DNA of 29,264 nt from the NCBI GenBank assembly GCA_011620785.1, contig WOYM01000071.1, forward strand, positions 1-29,264. The letters run 5' to 3'. Source of the DNA: Methanothrix sp. (lineage in GTDB: Archaea; Halobacteriota; Methanosarcinia; Methanotrichales; Methanotrichaceae). Under the pieces are notes generated by a model. That model was not told the origin of the DNA and made no database searches. It saw nothing but the letters and a program-made list of their open reading frames with translations. This document shows positions 8,255-15,217 of this stretch, one piece after another. A program made the translations under genes and the position numbers. Each line of letters starts with the position of its first letter. The stretch's first letter is position 1.

Positions 8255-9096
8255 AGCTGGCTTACTATCCGGGTTGCGTTTCCCTCTCCACGGGAAAGGA
8301 GATGGACAGGTCCACCAGAGCGGTTTTTTCGAGCCTTGAAATCGAGCTGGAGGAGCTGGAGGATTGGAACTGCTGCGGGGCAACTCATGTCTCCAATGAG
8401 ATGGTGGCCACGGGGCTAGCTGCCCGGAACATGTCCCAGACCGAGCTGGATATCGTGACCTCCTGCTCCATCTGCTACAGCAACCTCAGGGCGGCGGCCA
8501 TGAAGCTGGAGGATGTGGAGATCAGAGCCAAAGTGAATGCCGCCCTTGAAAAGGAGTACAGAGGGGCGAAGATTCGGCATGCTCTGGATGTGATCCTCGA
8601 GGTTCTGGAGAAGGATGACCAGGGAATTGTGGTTCCTTTAAAGGAGCTGAAGGTGGCTGCTTATTATGGCTGCCTCCTCTCACGCCCTCCTGGGGTGTAC
8701 AGCCCGGAGTATCCCGTTGTCCTGGAGAAGCTGATCCGGATTCTGCAGGCGGACGCTGTTGACTTCCGGCGGAAGACCTTCTGCTGTGGCGGGCCGATAT
8801 TCATGCCCAAGGAGGAGGCTGCCAATGAGACGGCCTATCGAATCCTGAAAGACGCCAAGGAGGCGGGAGCGGAGGTCATCATCACCGTCTGCCCTCTGTG
8901 CCAGCTCATGCTGGACACCAAGCAGAGGTCGGTGGAGCAGAGGTATGGCGAGGAGATAGGGATTCCAGTTCTCTATGTGACCCAGCTGGTGGGCATTGCA
9001 CTGGGCCTGGGGCCGGACGATCTGGGAATGGATATGAATGCCGTATCGCCCATTCCGATGATGGAGCGGATATACGAGAGGATGGCGGAGCAGTAG
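8251..9096 (+). CDS. hdrB: Heterodisulfide reductase subunit B
   Basis: The 281-aa catalytic subunit cleaves the CoM-S-S-CoB disulfide at noncubane iron-sulfur clusters. Both CCG domains are intact. The first has Cys9, Cys41-42, Cys72 and Cys75; the second has Cys141, Cys178-179, Cys214 and Cys217. It is the last gene of the hdrA-Fd-polyFd-hdrC-hdrB operon. Methanothrix and Methanosarcina also have a membrane HdrDE for respiration, so this soluble set probably works in electron bifurcation or confurcation with ferredoxin. That role is inferred from the family. Confidence 0.92.
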   Translation: MKLAYYPGCVSLSTGKEMDRSTRAVFSSLEIELEELEDWNCCGATHVSNEMVATGLAARNMSQTELDIVTSCSICYSNLRAAAMKLEDVEIRAKVNAALEKEYRGAKIRHALDVILEVLEKDDQGIVVPLKELKVAAYYGCLLSRPPGVYSPEYPVVLEKLIRILQADAVDFRRKTFCCGGPIFMPKEEAANETAYRILKDAKEAGAEVIITVCPLCQLMLDTKQRSVEQRYGEEIGIPVLYVTQLVGIALGLGPDDLGMDMNAVSPIPMMERIYERMAEQ

Positions 9097-9174
9097 AGAG
9101 AATAGCAGGAGGCTGCCACTTGGGTTGCTTCAATTCTATGAGGCAATATCTTCTTCGGCTCTTCGCTTAAAGAT

Positions 9175-9258
9175 CACAAAGGCCTCGCAAAGGTAATCCA
9201 GTTCTTGATAACCCAATAATCCTTTGGTGCGGTCTTTGTGTCCTTTGTGTGCTTTGTG
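9175..9258. repeat. Imperfect inverted repeat of cacaaagg-type units
   Basis: The left arm at 9175-9193 is cacaaaggcctcgcaaagg. The right arm at 9242-9258 is cctttgtgtgctttgtg, whose complement, cacaaagcacacaaagg, is a close match. Extra ctttgtg copies precede the right arm. Such units look like decayed dispersed repeats. Confidence 0.4.
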
Positions 9259-9334
9259 GTTTATGGCTCTTTGCTGAATTATTTGGGTGAGGTACGGCAG
9301 CGGTTATCTCTCAAGGCATATTGCAGGTCACATT

Positions 9335-9360
9335 GATCGATGCATATGATCGATGCATAT
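9335..9360. repeat. Perfect 13-bp tandem repeat
   Basis: The unit gatcgatgcatat occurs twice without a gap, at 9335-9347 and 9348-9360. It lies 43 nt upstream of the DUF1003 start and ends in an AT-rich tract that could overlap a promoter. Confidence 0.85.
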
Positions 9361-9402
9361 AATTCTGTTCAATCATATATGGACTCTGCAGAGGGTTAAA
9401 AT

Positions 9403-9858
9403 TTGAGAAAACTAGAATTTCCCGAACCGTTTAGGCATGATCATCCTCCTGTCCAAGAGTTGGGTGATATAGATCCTGGCCCATCCAGCCAAGGAGAGAA
9501 GTTTGCCGATTGGGTTTACAGGAACTTAGGGTCATGGCGATTCATACTCGCGCAATCGATTCTTGTGGCAGTTTGGGTGCTGCTCAATGCAACTGCCTAC
9601 ATGCAAGCCTGGGATCCCTATCCGTTTATCTTCATGAACTTGATCTTCTCATTGCAGTCTGCCTACACCGCGTCTTTAATCCTGATGAGCCAAAATCGCC
9701 AGGATCGCCTAAAAGCTCATAATGATTATCTAATGAACCTTCGCGCAGAGGAAGAGTCCAAAGCTGTCCTGGACAATTTTGCCGCTCAGAATAGAGCACT
9801 GGAGGAGATCTATCGTGAGCTCCTTGCCTTGAAGAGCAAAATGGAAAAGGCAGAATAA
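9403..9858 (+). CDS. DUF1003 family membrane protein
   Basis: The 151-aa protein has two predicted membrane helices, about 47-66 (FILAQSILVAVWVLLNA) and 73-93 (PFIFMNLIFSLQSAYTASLI). They are followed by the family hallmark LMSQNRQ and an acidic coiled-coil tail. The biochemical role of DUF1003 proteins is not established. The TTG start at 9403 is supported by a gaggg ribosome site 7 nt upstream and by the fact that the protein begins just ahead of the conserved region. It appears to be a single-gene unit. Confidence 0.8.
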   Translation: MRKLEFPEPFRHDHPPVQELGDIDPGPSSQGEKFADWVYRNLGSWRFILAQSILVAVWVLLNATAYMQAWDPYPFIFMNLIFSLQSAYTASLILMSQNRQDRLKAHNDYLMNLRAEEESKAVLDNFAAQNRALEEIYRELLALKSKMEKAE

Positions 9859-10006
9859 TATTGCCAGAAAGGAATCTTGAGTGGCCTGCCAACTCCTGGA
9901 TATTTGAGGTGTGTTTTCATGGAAAGATGCACTGAGACACAGAGAATTTCCGATTCAAGTAAAAAATATACTTTTCCGGTATCGATTGCCCGCAGAAAAG
10001 GGCGTG

Positions 10007-10135
10007 CTACCAGGATATTACCCTGTAGACCCAGTTGCTTAGAAGCGTCCAGATCTTGACAAAGCCTGATCCCTTCTCCAGCTTATTCTTATCCTTTGCA
10101 GAATATCTTTCCCTATCATTCATCCAAGAGTCCAT
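10007..10135 (-). CDS. Possible 42-aa small protein
   Basis: An ATG-started frame on the minus strand encodes 42 residues. The N-terminal half is charged (WMNDRERYSAKDKNK) and the C-terminal half is aromatic and hydrophobic (FVKIWTLLSNWVYRVISW). This could be an amphipathic membrane-associated peptide or the tail of a decayed gene. No convincing ribosome site is seen, and an in-frame stop lies three codons upstream. I do not recognise it. Confidence 0.2.
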   Translation of the reverse strand: MDSWMNDRERYSAKDKNKLEKGSGFVKIWTLLSNWVYRVISW

Positions 10136-10305
10136 GTGAGGTTTTCACATCTCTTTTGAATATAACAATATCGGTGCGCATGATGAAAGGGCCTGATTTG
10201 CAGCACTAAGATCCAAGATCTCCTGGCATAGGCGAGCTTGGAGACGGCATGAACCCATTCAGCAATAAATTAATAGCGGTGCAAAGGAAACCCTTTTCCG
10301 ATATG

Positions 10306-10315
10306 GATATAAAAA
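10306..10315 (+). promoter_or_regulatory. TATA box before the ribbon-helix-helix gene
   Basis: The sequence gatataaaaa, preceded by purine-rich bases, is a good archaeal TATA box. It would give a leader of about 80 nt to the preferred start at 10418, or about 20 nt to the upstream in-frame start at 10355. Confidence 0.4.
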
Positions 10316-10417
10316 GATAATGCCAGATAAAGGTAATATAGCATAAGCACGAAGATGTTGGCAGAAGCATTGAGCCGTGGCGAGCAGCAATTTAGCAGGA
10401 ATATCGCAGAGGATGAA

Positions 10418-10966
10418 ATGAAGTCGCCGGAAAGGATCACCATAGCACTGGACGAAGAGACAGCTGGCCTGTTCAAGAAGATGAAAGAGGACTCGAACAT
10501 GTCCCAGAGCGAGCTGATGCGAGAGTCTCTGAAGTTCTTTGGCAAACATAAGTTGCTCTTTGAATATGCGGAGGACAACAAGGTCTACACCCATGCAGAG
10601 ATGCTCGCTGCCGGGGAGCATGTCATACTTGATATCGACCACTGGATACTGTTTCTGAGCTTCATCGAGACGCATCCGGAGAAAGAGAAGTTCTGGAGCC
10701 TGCATAAAGAGGTCAGCCGGGCCCATGCCGAGCAGTTCAAGCACAAGCTCTTCAATGCCGAGACCATCCTCCGCCGGCTGGAGATCTGCAACCTCTTTGC
10801 CATGAATAAGACCGGCAAGAACGAGTTCACTCTGATCTTCGGATCGGATGCCCCCAAGAAGTTCGTGCTCAAAGAATTAGAGGAGATCTTCGATGGCATG
10901 GGCTTCACGGTGGAGATCAAAGAGGACTTCTCCAAGCTCAGGATTAAAGTAATTCATGATCTATAA
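10418..10966 (+). CDS. Ribbon-helix-helix (CopG-type) DNA-binding protein
   Basis: The 182-aa protein starts with an RHH fold: strand ERITIALDEE, helix AGLFKKMKEDSN, turn, then helix SQSELMRESLKFF. RHH proteins bind operators as dimers through the N-terminal strand. The remaining 130 residues are mixed alpha/beta without motifs I recognise and could be a ligand or dimerisation domain. The start at 10418 has a gagg ribosome site 5 nt upstream and begins the RHH strand at once. An ATG at 10355 would add 21 residues without homologous character. No toxin-like partner is adjacent, so it is more likely a stand-alone regulator than an antitoxin. Confidence 0.65.
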   Translation: MKSPERITIALDEETAGLFKKMKEDSNMSQSELMRESLKFFGKHKLLFEYAEDNKVYTHAEMLAAGEHVILDIDHWILFLSFIETHPEKEKFWSLHKEVSRAHAEQFKHKLFNAETILRRLEICNLFAMNKTGKNEFTLIFGSDAPKKFVLKELEEIFDGMGFTVEIKEDFSKLRIKVIHDL

Positions 10967-11005
10967 GAAAAATTAATCCCCTAGAAGGATCATACCCCCG
11001 AAAAG

Positions 11006-11509
11006 ATGAATGACGTTTCCCTTTCCATGGATCTCATCTCCCTGGCAGAGGACTTCATCGCCACAAAGCAGGAAGAGATAAGCCTGGAGCTGGCTGGAAA
11101 ATATCTGCTATCCCTTGACGGGGTATCGGAGATCGTATCCACATTTTTGGAGGATTCTTATGGGCCGGCCATGGCCCTGGCAGGGGAAATTGCAGGGAGA
11201 GAGGGGCTGGTGCTGCTATTTATCGGCAGGAAGGACTGCGCCATCTGCCAGCGCTGCTATCCGGTCCTGGAGAGATTCATCATTGAGCACAGGGAAATAG
11301 AGCCGGTGATCCTCGACTACTCCCAGACTGAGGGACTGATCTATCACCTGATCCATAGAGAAGAGAGGGGAATGCTGCCTTTAATTGCTTTCATCTATAA
11401 AGGGAAGATAATGATGAAGACCTGTGGCGAATGCGTTGCAGAGCATGTTTATGAGAAATGCTATCGCGACATAAGAGACGATTGCAGCCAAAATTTATAT
11501 GTCCACTGA
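11006..11509 (+). CDS. Thioredoxin-fold protein
   Basis: The 167-aa protein has a strand VLLFIGRKD followed by a redox motif CAIC and a further Cys (CAICQRC, near residue 77), then PVLERF as in thioredoxins. A later MLPLIAFIYKGK supplies the cis-Pro position and edge strands. An N-terminal helical segment of about 65 residues precedes the fold. More cysteines occur near the C-terminus (TCGEC). It is likely a cytoplasmic disulfide oxidoreductase or redox carrier. It ends 27 nt before tpiA and may be co-transcribed with it. The substrate is unknown. Confidence 0.6.
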   Translation: MNDVSLSMDLISLAEDFIATKQEEISLELAGKYLLSLDGVSEIVSTFLEDSYGPAMALAGEIAGREGLVLLFIGRKDCAICQRCYPVLERFIIEHREIEPVILDYSQTEGLIYHLIHREERGMLPLIAFIYKGKIMMKTCGECVAEHVYEKCYRDIRDDCSQNLYVH

Positions 11510-11536
11510 GATCGCACCGGAGAGCCGAGGAAGAAT

Positions 11537-12202
11537 ATGACTATAATTGTGCTCAACTTCAAGACCTATCGTGAATCAACAGGCTCGGAGGCTCTGCGCC
11601 TGGCCGAGATCTGCGAGGATATCGCCAGGGACTATTCTGTGCAGATGATAGTGGCACCCCAGACGGCAGACATCCATGCCATATCTCAGAAGGTCAAAAT
11701 TCCGGTCTACGCCCAGCATGTGGATGGCGTTGGCTATGGCGGTTTTACCGGCCATGTGACCGTCGCTTCTCTGAAAGCAGCAGGTGCAAGAGGTTCACTC
11801 ATAAACCACTCGGAGAGAAGGATCAAGCTGGCCGATATGGAAGCCTCCCTCTCCGCCTGCCGGGATTTTGGCCTCGCGAGCATCATCTGCACCAACAATG
11901 TGGCCACCACCAGGGCTGCGGCAGCTCTTGAACCTGATTATGTGGCAGTGGAGCCTCCTGAATTGATAGGAAGCGGAATTCCGGTATCCAAGGCCAATCC
12001 CAGCGTGGTTAGTGATTCGGTCAGCGCAGTCAAGAAGATCGCCCCTCGTGTGGGGGTCCTCTGCGGCGCGGGGATAACCCACGGCGAGGATCTGAGAAGC
12101 GCTCTGGACCTGGGATCGGAGGGCGTCTTGCTGGCATCGGGAATCATTAAAGCCAAGGATCAGCGTCAGGCTTTAGAGGATCTTGTGACTGGGGCAAAAT
12201 AG
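11537..12202 (+). CDS. tpiA: Triosephosphate isomerase, archaeal type
   Basis: The 221-aa enzyme interconverts dihydroxyacetone phosphate and glyceraldehyde 3-phosphate in gluconeogenesis and glycolysis. Lys9 in NFKTY, the electrophile His91 in NHSERR, and the catalytic base Glu139 in VEPPELIGSG are all present. The short length (about 220 rather than 250 aa) is typical of archaeal, tetrameric TIMs. It abuts the acylphosphatase gene with no spacer. Confidence 0.95.
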   Translation: MTIIVLNFKTYRESTGSEALRLAEICEDIARDYSVQMIVAPQTADIHAISQKVKIPVYAQHVDGVGYGGFTGHVTVASLKAAGARGSLINHSERRIKLADMEASLSACRDFGLASIICTNNVATTRAAAALEPDYVAVEPPELIGSGIPVSKANPSVVSDSVSAVKKIAPRVGVLCGAGITHGEDLRSALDLGSEGVLLASGIIKAKDQRQALEDLVTGAK

Positions 12203-12472
12203 ATGATGTCGGTGCACGTCAGGGTTTCTGGCCGGGTGCAGGGTGTTTATTATCGCGCCTATACCCGTGACCGAGCCAAATCCCTGGGAATCAATGGATG
12301 GGTGCGAAATATTCCCGGGGGCGGAGTGGAGGCGGTGCTGGAGGGAGAGAGACGACAGGTGGGAGAGCTGCTCCGATCCATGAAGTCCGGGCCTTCCGGT
12401 TCTGTGGTCCTGGGTATAGAGCTCTCGGAGATCGAGGCCAAAGGCTATAAAGACTTTGAAATAAAATATTAA
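12203..12472 (+). CDS. acyP: Acylphosphatase
   Basis: The 89-aa enzyme hydrolyses acyl phosphates such as acetyl phosphate and 1,3-bisphosphoglycerate. The family core GRVQGVYYRAYT carries the phosphate-binding Arg, and GWVRNIPGG carries the catalytic Asn. Length is normal. The ATG directly follows the tpiA stop (a second ATG at 12206 is possible), suggesting co-translation. The pairing with tpiA suggests triose or carboxyl-phosphate metabolism, but this is only contextual. Confidence 0.92.
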   Translation: MMSVHVRVSGRVQGVYYRAYTRDRAKSLGINGWVRNIPGGGVEAVLEGERRQVGELLRSMKSGPSGSVVLGIELSEIEAKGYKDFEIKY

Positions 12473-12487
12473 AATGGATGTGATTTA

Positions 12488-12658
12488 TTGCTTACCGTCA
12501 ACAGATACAAGTGCTGCTACTGTGGTGCCTGCGTCAGCGTATGCCCGACATGTGCCCTGGAGCTGGTGGAGACCTGGCTGGAGATTTCCGCAGACTGCAA
12601 AGAGTGCGGCATCTGCACCAAGATATGTCCGGTGGGAGCGCTAGAGGTCGAGGCATGA
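12488..12658 (+). CDS. 56-aa 2[4Fe-4S] ferredoxin before geranylgeranyl reductase
   Basis: A short TTG-started frame encodes 56 residues with two cysteine motifs, CYCGACVSVCP near 10-20 and CKECGICTKICP near 37-48. Both are complete, so two [4Fe-4S] clusters are expected. It overlaps the downstream reductase by 4 nt (ATGA), strong evidence for translation in this frame. No ATG is available in frame upstream. In Methanosarcina a similar ferredoxin precedes the reductase that saturates archaeal lipids, and it is the likely electron donor. Confidence 0.85.
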   Translation: MLTVNRYKCCYCGACVSVCPTCALELVETWLEISADCKECGICTKICPVGALEVEA

Positions 12659-13830
12659 AGTGCGATGTGATAGTGGTTGGAGCGGGCCCGGGCGGCTCCA
12701 TGGCCGCGAAGACGGCAGCAGAGGCCGGCCTGAATGTGGTCCTGCTGGAGAAGCGCCAGGAGATCGGCGATCCGGTTCGCTGCGCTGAGGGGGTGGGCAA
12801 GAGGGCCTTATGCAAGATGGTCAAGCCAGAGCCGGAGTGGATCGCCTCTGAGGTAAAAGGCGCCAAGATCTACTCTCCAGACGGAAGCAGCATAGTCATG
12901 TCCGAGGACAGGAGCGGGAGCGAGGTCGGCTACGTTCTGGAGAGAAAGGTCTTCGACCGGGCTCTGGCTACGCAAGCCGCTCGCGCCGGGGCCCGAGTGC
13001 TGGTCAAGACTCGCGCTGCCAGCCTTCTGATGAATGATGGCGTTCCTTTTGGCGTTAATGCCATTCAAGTGGGGGATCCTCTGCGGATCGAAGCCCCCAT
13101 CATAATCGGTGCGGATGGCGTAGAGTCAAAGGTGGGACGCTGGGCAGGAATTGACACCACGCTCAACCTCAAGGACATTGAATCCTGCGCCCAGTTTCTG
13201 GTCTTGGATCCGGGAATCGATGAGGAATACACCAAGTTCTACTTAGGAAACAGCATTGCTCCTTCAGGGTACGCCTGGTCCTTTCCCAAGGGGGAGAAGC
13301 TGGCCAACGTCGGCCTGGGAGTTCTTGGAAGCCGATCCAGGCCCGGTGAAGCCATCCGTCTGCTGCGGGAATTTACAAAAAAGCACTTTCCCAATGGCAA
13401 GATAGTGGAGATGGTGGTGGGCGGAGATCCCTGCTCCGGGCCCATCCAGTCGGCCACTGCTGACGGCGTTATGCTGGTCGGAGATGCCGCCCACCAGACC
13501 GATCCACTGACTGGAGGAGGGATTCTCAATGCCATGGAGGCAGGAGTCATCGCCGGAGAGGTGGCAGCAAAAGCAATTGCCGCCGGCAACGTCGCGAGAG
13601 AGGGGCTTCGAGAGTATGAGGACCGCTGGCGAGAGGGCATAGGCAGGCACCTGGCTCGCGGCCTGGAGTTCAAGGAGTTCTTCGTAAAGCTGACCGACAA
13701 AGATCTCAATATGCTGATCGGTTCCCTGGCAAAGGAGGACATATCCAAATTGGATCTGCCCAGCCTCTTGCGGGTGCTCTTCCGGTTGAATCCCAAGCTT
13801 CTCTGGGAGTTGCGCCACCTCGTAACATAG
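12655..13830 (+). CDS. Digeranylgeranylglycerophospholipid reductase
   Basis: The 391-aa FAD enzyme saturates the geranylgeranyl chains of archaeal membrane lipids. It shows the N-terminal dinucleotide-binding motif VVGAGPGGS, the EKRQEIGDPVRCAEGV region typical of archaeal GGRs, and the second FAD motif GDAAHQTDPLTGGGI near residue 280. The start is the ATG at 12655, which overlaps the ferredoxin stop. An upstream in-frame ATG-like start at 12511 lies inside the ferredoxin gene and encodes nothing homologous. The reductant is probably the coupled ferredoxin. Confidence 0.92.
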   Translation: MKCDVIVVGAGPGGSMAAKTAAEAGLNVVLLEKRQEIGDPVRCAEGVGKRALCKMVKPEPEWIASEVKGAKIYSPDGSSIVMSEDRSGSEVGYVLERKVFDRALATQAARAGARVLVKTRAASLLMNDGVPFGVNAIQVGDPLRIEAPIIIGADGVESKVGRWAGIDTTLNLKDIESCAQFLVLDPGIDEEYTKFYLGNSIAPSGYAWSFPKGEKLANVGLGVLGSRSRPGEAIRLLREFTKKHFPNGKIVEMVVGGDPCSGPIQSATADGVMLVGDAAHQTDPLTGGGILNAMEAGVIAGEVAAKAIAAGNVAREGLREYEDRWREGIGRHLARGLEFKEFFVKLTDKDLNMLIGSLAKEDISKLDLPSLLRVLFRLNPKLLWELRHLVT

Positions 13831-13873
13831 TTGCCGGTCTTCAAGGGATCTGGATTCTGAATATGGCTTTGGC

Positions 13874-14422
13874 TTATTCCAGGGTGGAGGTGCCATCTGC
13901 CTTCTTTGGCAGCCTCTCCAGGTCAAAGCCGATTTTTATCTTCTCTTTATCCGCATCGAGCTTCACCACGCCCATATGGAAGATGTAGCGCATGGTCCGG
14001 CGGCCATCGGGAATGCGCAATTTATGCTCCCGGCGGAGGATCATGGCGCTGGCGGACTGCAGTGCCGGGCCGCTCTGCAAAAACAGCAGTCCGGGTAGGT
14101 TGAGCCGTTGGTGGCCAGTGGTCGGATATCTCTCATCCATCAGCTCTGCCAGTTCTTCGCGACGGATCTCGACGACTTCATCGCTGCTTTTGACGACGAT
14201 CTGACTCTCGTCGGCATGCACCTCATCTATATGAGAATGAAGGGCACAGAGCACATAGCTATCCCCCCTGCCCTTATTCTCCTGGGGCAAAAGAGCTTCC
14301 AGCTTATTCATAAAGGGCTTAAGAAGAGGACTGGTGCCGGCAAAAAGTGCCCCCGGTAGGTTTTTGACCTCAGTCTTTGTCAGCTCATCCAGATCCATTT
14401 TGTCAATCTCGATGGCGATCAT
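13874..14422 (-). CDS. Conserved-looking hypothetical protein
   Basis: The 182-aa acidic protein is soluble, with no signal peptide or membrane helix. I do not recognise its family. Mixed alpha/beta composition is expected, with clusters such as ELTKTEVKNLPG and REELAELMDERYP. It converges on the geranylgeranyl reductase gene, with 43 nt between stops, and diverges from the winged-helix regulator across a 364-nt AT-rich gap. Codon use matches neighbouring genes, which supports translation. Confidence 0.6.
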   Translation of the reverse strand: MIAIEIDKMDLDELTKTEVKNLPGALFAGTSPLLKPFMNKLEALLPQENKGRGDSYVLCALHSHIDEVHADESQIVVKSSDEVVEIRREELAELMDERYPTTGHQRLNLPGLLFLQSGPALQSASAMILRREHKLRIPDGRRTMRYIFHMGVVKLDADKEKIKIGFDLERLPKKADGTSTLE

Positions 14423-14580
14423 AGAGAACTGAAGGACATTGCGAGATATATCTATGTCGGGACGAATAAATTGCGATTATAAAAAAATTTTCAAACTTAT
14501 ACTAAATTATTCTCCCTAAATTAATTATTTAACTCTATTTTGTAGTTGCTTTCGCAAGAATGGCTAAAAAACGGCTTTAA

Positions 14581-14608
14581 TTTTTGAGGAATATCATCCC
14601 CTCAAAAA
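14581..14608. repeat. Perfect 9-bp inverted repeat
   Basis: Arms tttttgagg (14581-14589) and cctcaaaaa (14600-14608) flank a 10-nt loop. It could be an operator for a dimeric regulator or an RNA hairpin. The T-rich arm also makes it a possible terminator. Confidence 0.6.
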
Positions 14609-14699
14609 ATCATTGTGATTATAAATTCCTAATCAGGCTTATTTTATCCTAAATAACCATCTAAATGAGAATATCAGCTGCATTTTAACTTATTATCTA

Positions 14700-14774
14700 A
14701 AGTATTAGTCTAAATAAGTAAAATTAAAAGACCAAGCCTTTCAAAACAAATTATTTATATCATTAAGTATTAGT
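14700..14774. repeat. Direct repeat aagtattagt, candidate operator
   Basis: The 10-mer aagtattagt occurs at 14700-14709 and again at 14765-14774. The second copy sits between the TATA box and the start of the regulator gene, where a bound repressor would block transcription. Confidence 0.45.
14751..14760 (+). promoter_or_regulatory. TATA box of the winged-helix regulator gene
   Basis: The sequence ttatttatat lies about 30 nt before the ATG at 14787, the spacing expected for a leaderless archaeal mRNA. Confidence 0.6.
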
Positions 14775-14786
14775 GGCCAGAAAAAT

Positions 14787-15176
14787 ATGGTGACGATTAT
14801 GAGAGAGTCGACAGTAAAGATCCTGGACGATAAGGACATGGAATTCGTGGAGACCCTCCGCTCCCTTGGAGTGCCCCGAAACGTAGCAACCCTTATCACA
14901 TTTCTGGCAAATGTGGATGAGGCATCCTCAAGGGAGATAGAGATGGGCTCAGACCTCAGGCAGCCAGAGGTGAGCATTGCCATGAGAACCCTGCGCGACA
15001 ACAACTGGATAGAGGAGAAGGAGATTAAACGCGAGGGCAAAGGAAGACCGATGAAGGTCTACTCATTGAAAGCGGGCATTGAAGAGGTCATAAAACATTT
15101 CGAGGAAGAGAAGCTGCATGAGTCCGCTCAGGCCATGGAGAGCATCCAGAGGCTCAAGCAGCTCATATCAACATAA
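14787..15176 (+). CDS. Winged-helix transcriptional regulator
   Basis: The 129-aa protein carries an HTH core. The helix VPRNVATLITFLANVDEASSREIE is followed by a recognition segment, QPEVSIAMRTLRDNNWI. A wing (EIKREGKGRPMKVYSL) and a C-terminal coiled coil complete it. The pattern fits archaeal ArsR/TrmB-like repressors that dimerise through the C-terminal helix. It starts at 14787, about 27 nt downstream of a strong TATA box; an internal ATG at 14799 is an alternative. The repeated element around its promoter suggests autoregulation. No ligand domain is visible. Confidence 0.75.
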   Translation: MVTIMRESTVKILDDKDMEFVETLRSLGVPRNVATLITFLANVDEASSREIEMGSDLRQPEVSIAMRTLRDNNWIEEKEIKREGKGRPMKVYSLKAGIEEVIKHFEEEKLHESAQAMESIQRLKQLIST

Positions 15177-15217
15177 ATTATCCAGGATCAATTATTGCTC
15201 GATCGTGGATGAGGATT

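Larger units (their letters stand above)
9097..9402. other. Intergenic region with short repeats
   Basis: No gene is supported here. The stretch holds cacaaagg-type repeats in both orientations (9175-9193 and 9242-9258) and a perfect 13-bp tandem duplication (9335-9360). It is more AT-rich than the flanking operon. It may contain the promoter of the downstream DUF1003 gene. Confidence 0.5.
9859..10354. other. Long intergenic region, little coding signal
   Basis: About 500 nt without a well-supported gene. It contains a cactgagacacagagaa string like common dispersed repeats, one possible 42-codon minus-strand ORF listed separately, and a TATA box near its right end. Confidence 0.5.
14423..14786. 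other. AT-rich divergent intergenic region
   Basis: This 364-nt gap separates divergent genes and contains no ORF of note. It holds a perfect 9-bp inverted repeat, a repeated aagtattagt element, several ctaaat strings, and a clear TATA box for the rightward gene. It is probably regulatory for both flanking genes. Confidence 0.6.

Noticed and set aside
9877..10059. 60-aa plus-strand ORF in the gap after DUF1003
   Set aside because: Composition is low in structure, there is no ribosome site, and it runs across a dispersed-repeat string. It overlaps a slightly more protein-like minus-strand frame.
12511..12654. Upstream start for geranylgeranyl reductase
   Set aside because: The extra residues lie within the 56-aa ferredoxin gene in a different frame and show no homology to reductases.
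13239..13926. Two long minus-strand ORFs opposite the lipid reductase
   Set aside because: Both are shadows of the FAD-binding reductase reading frame.
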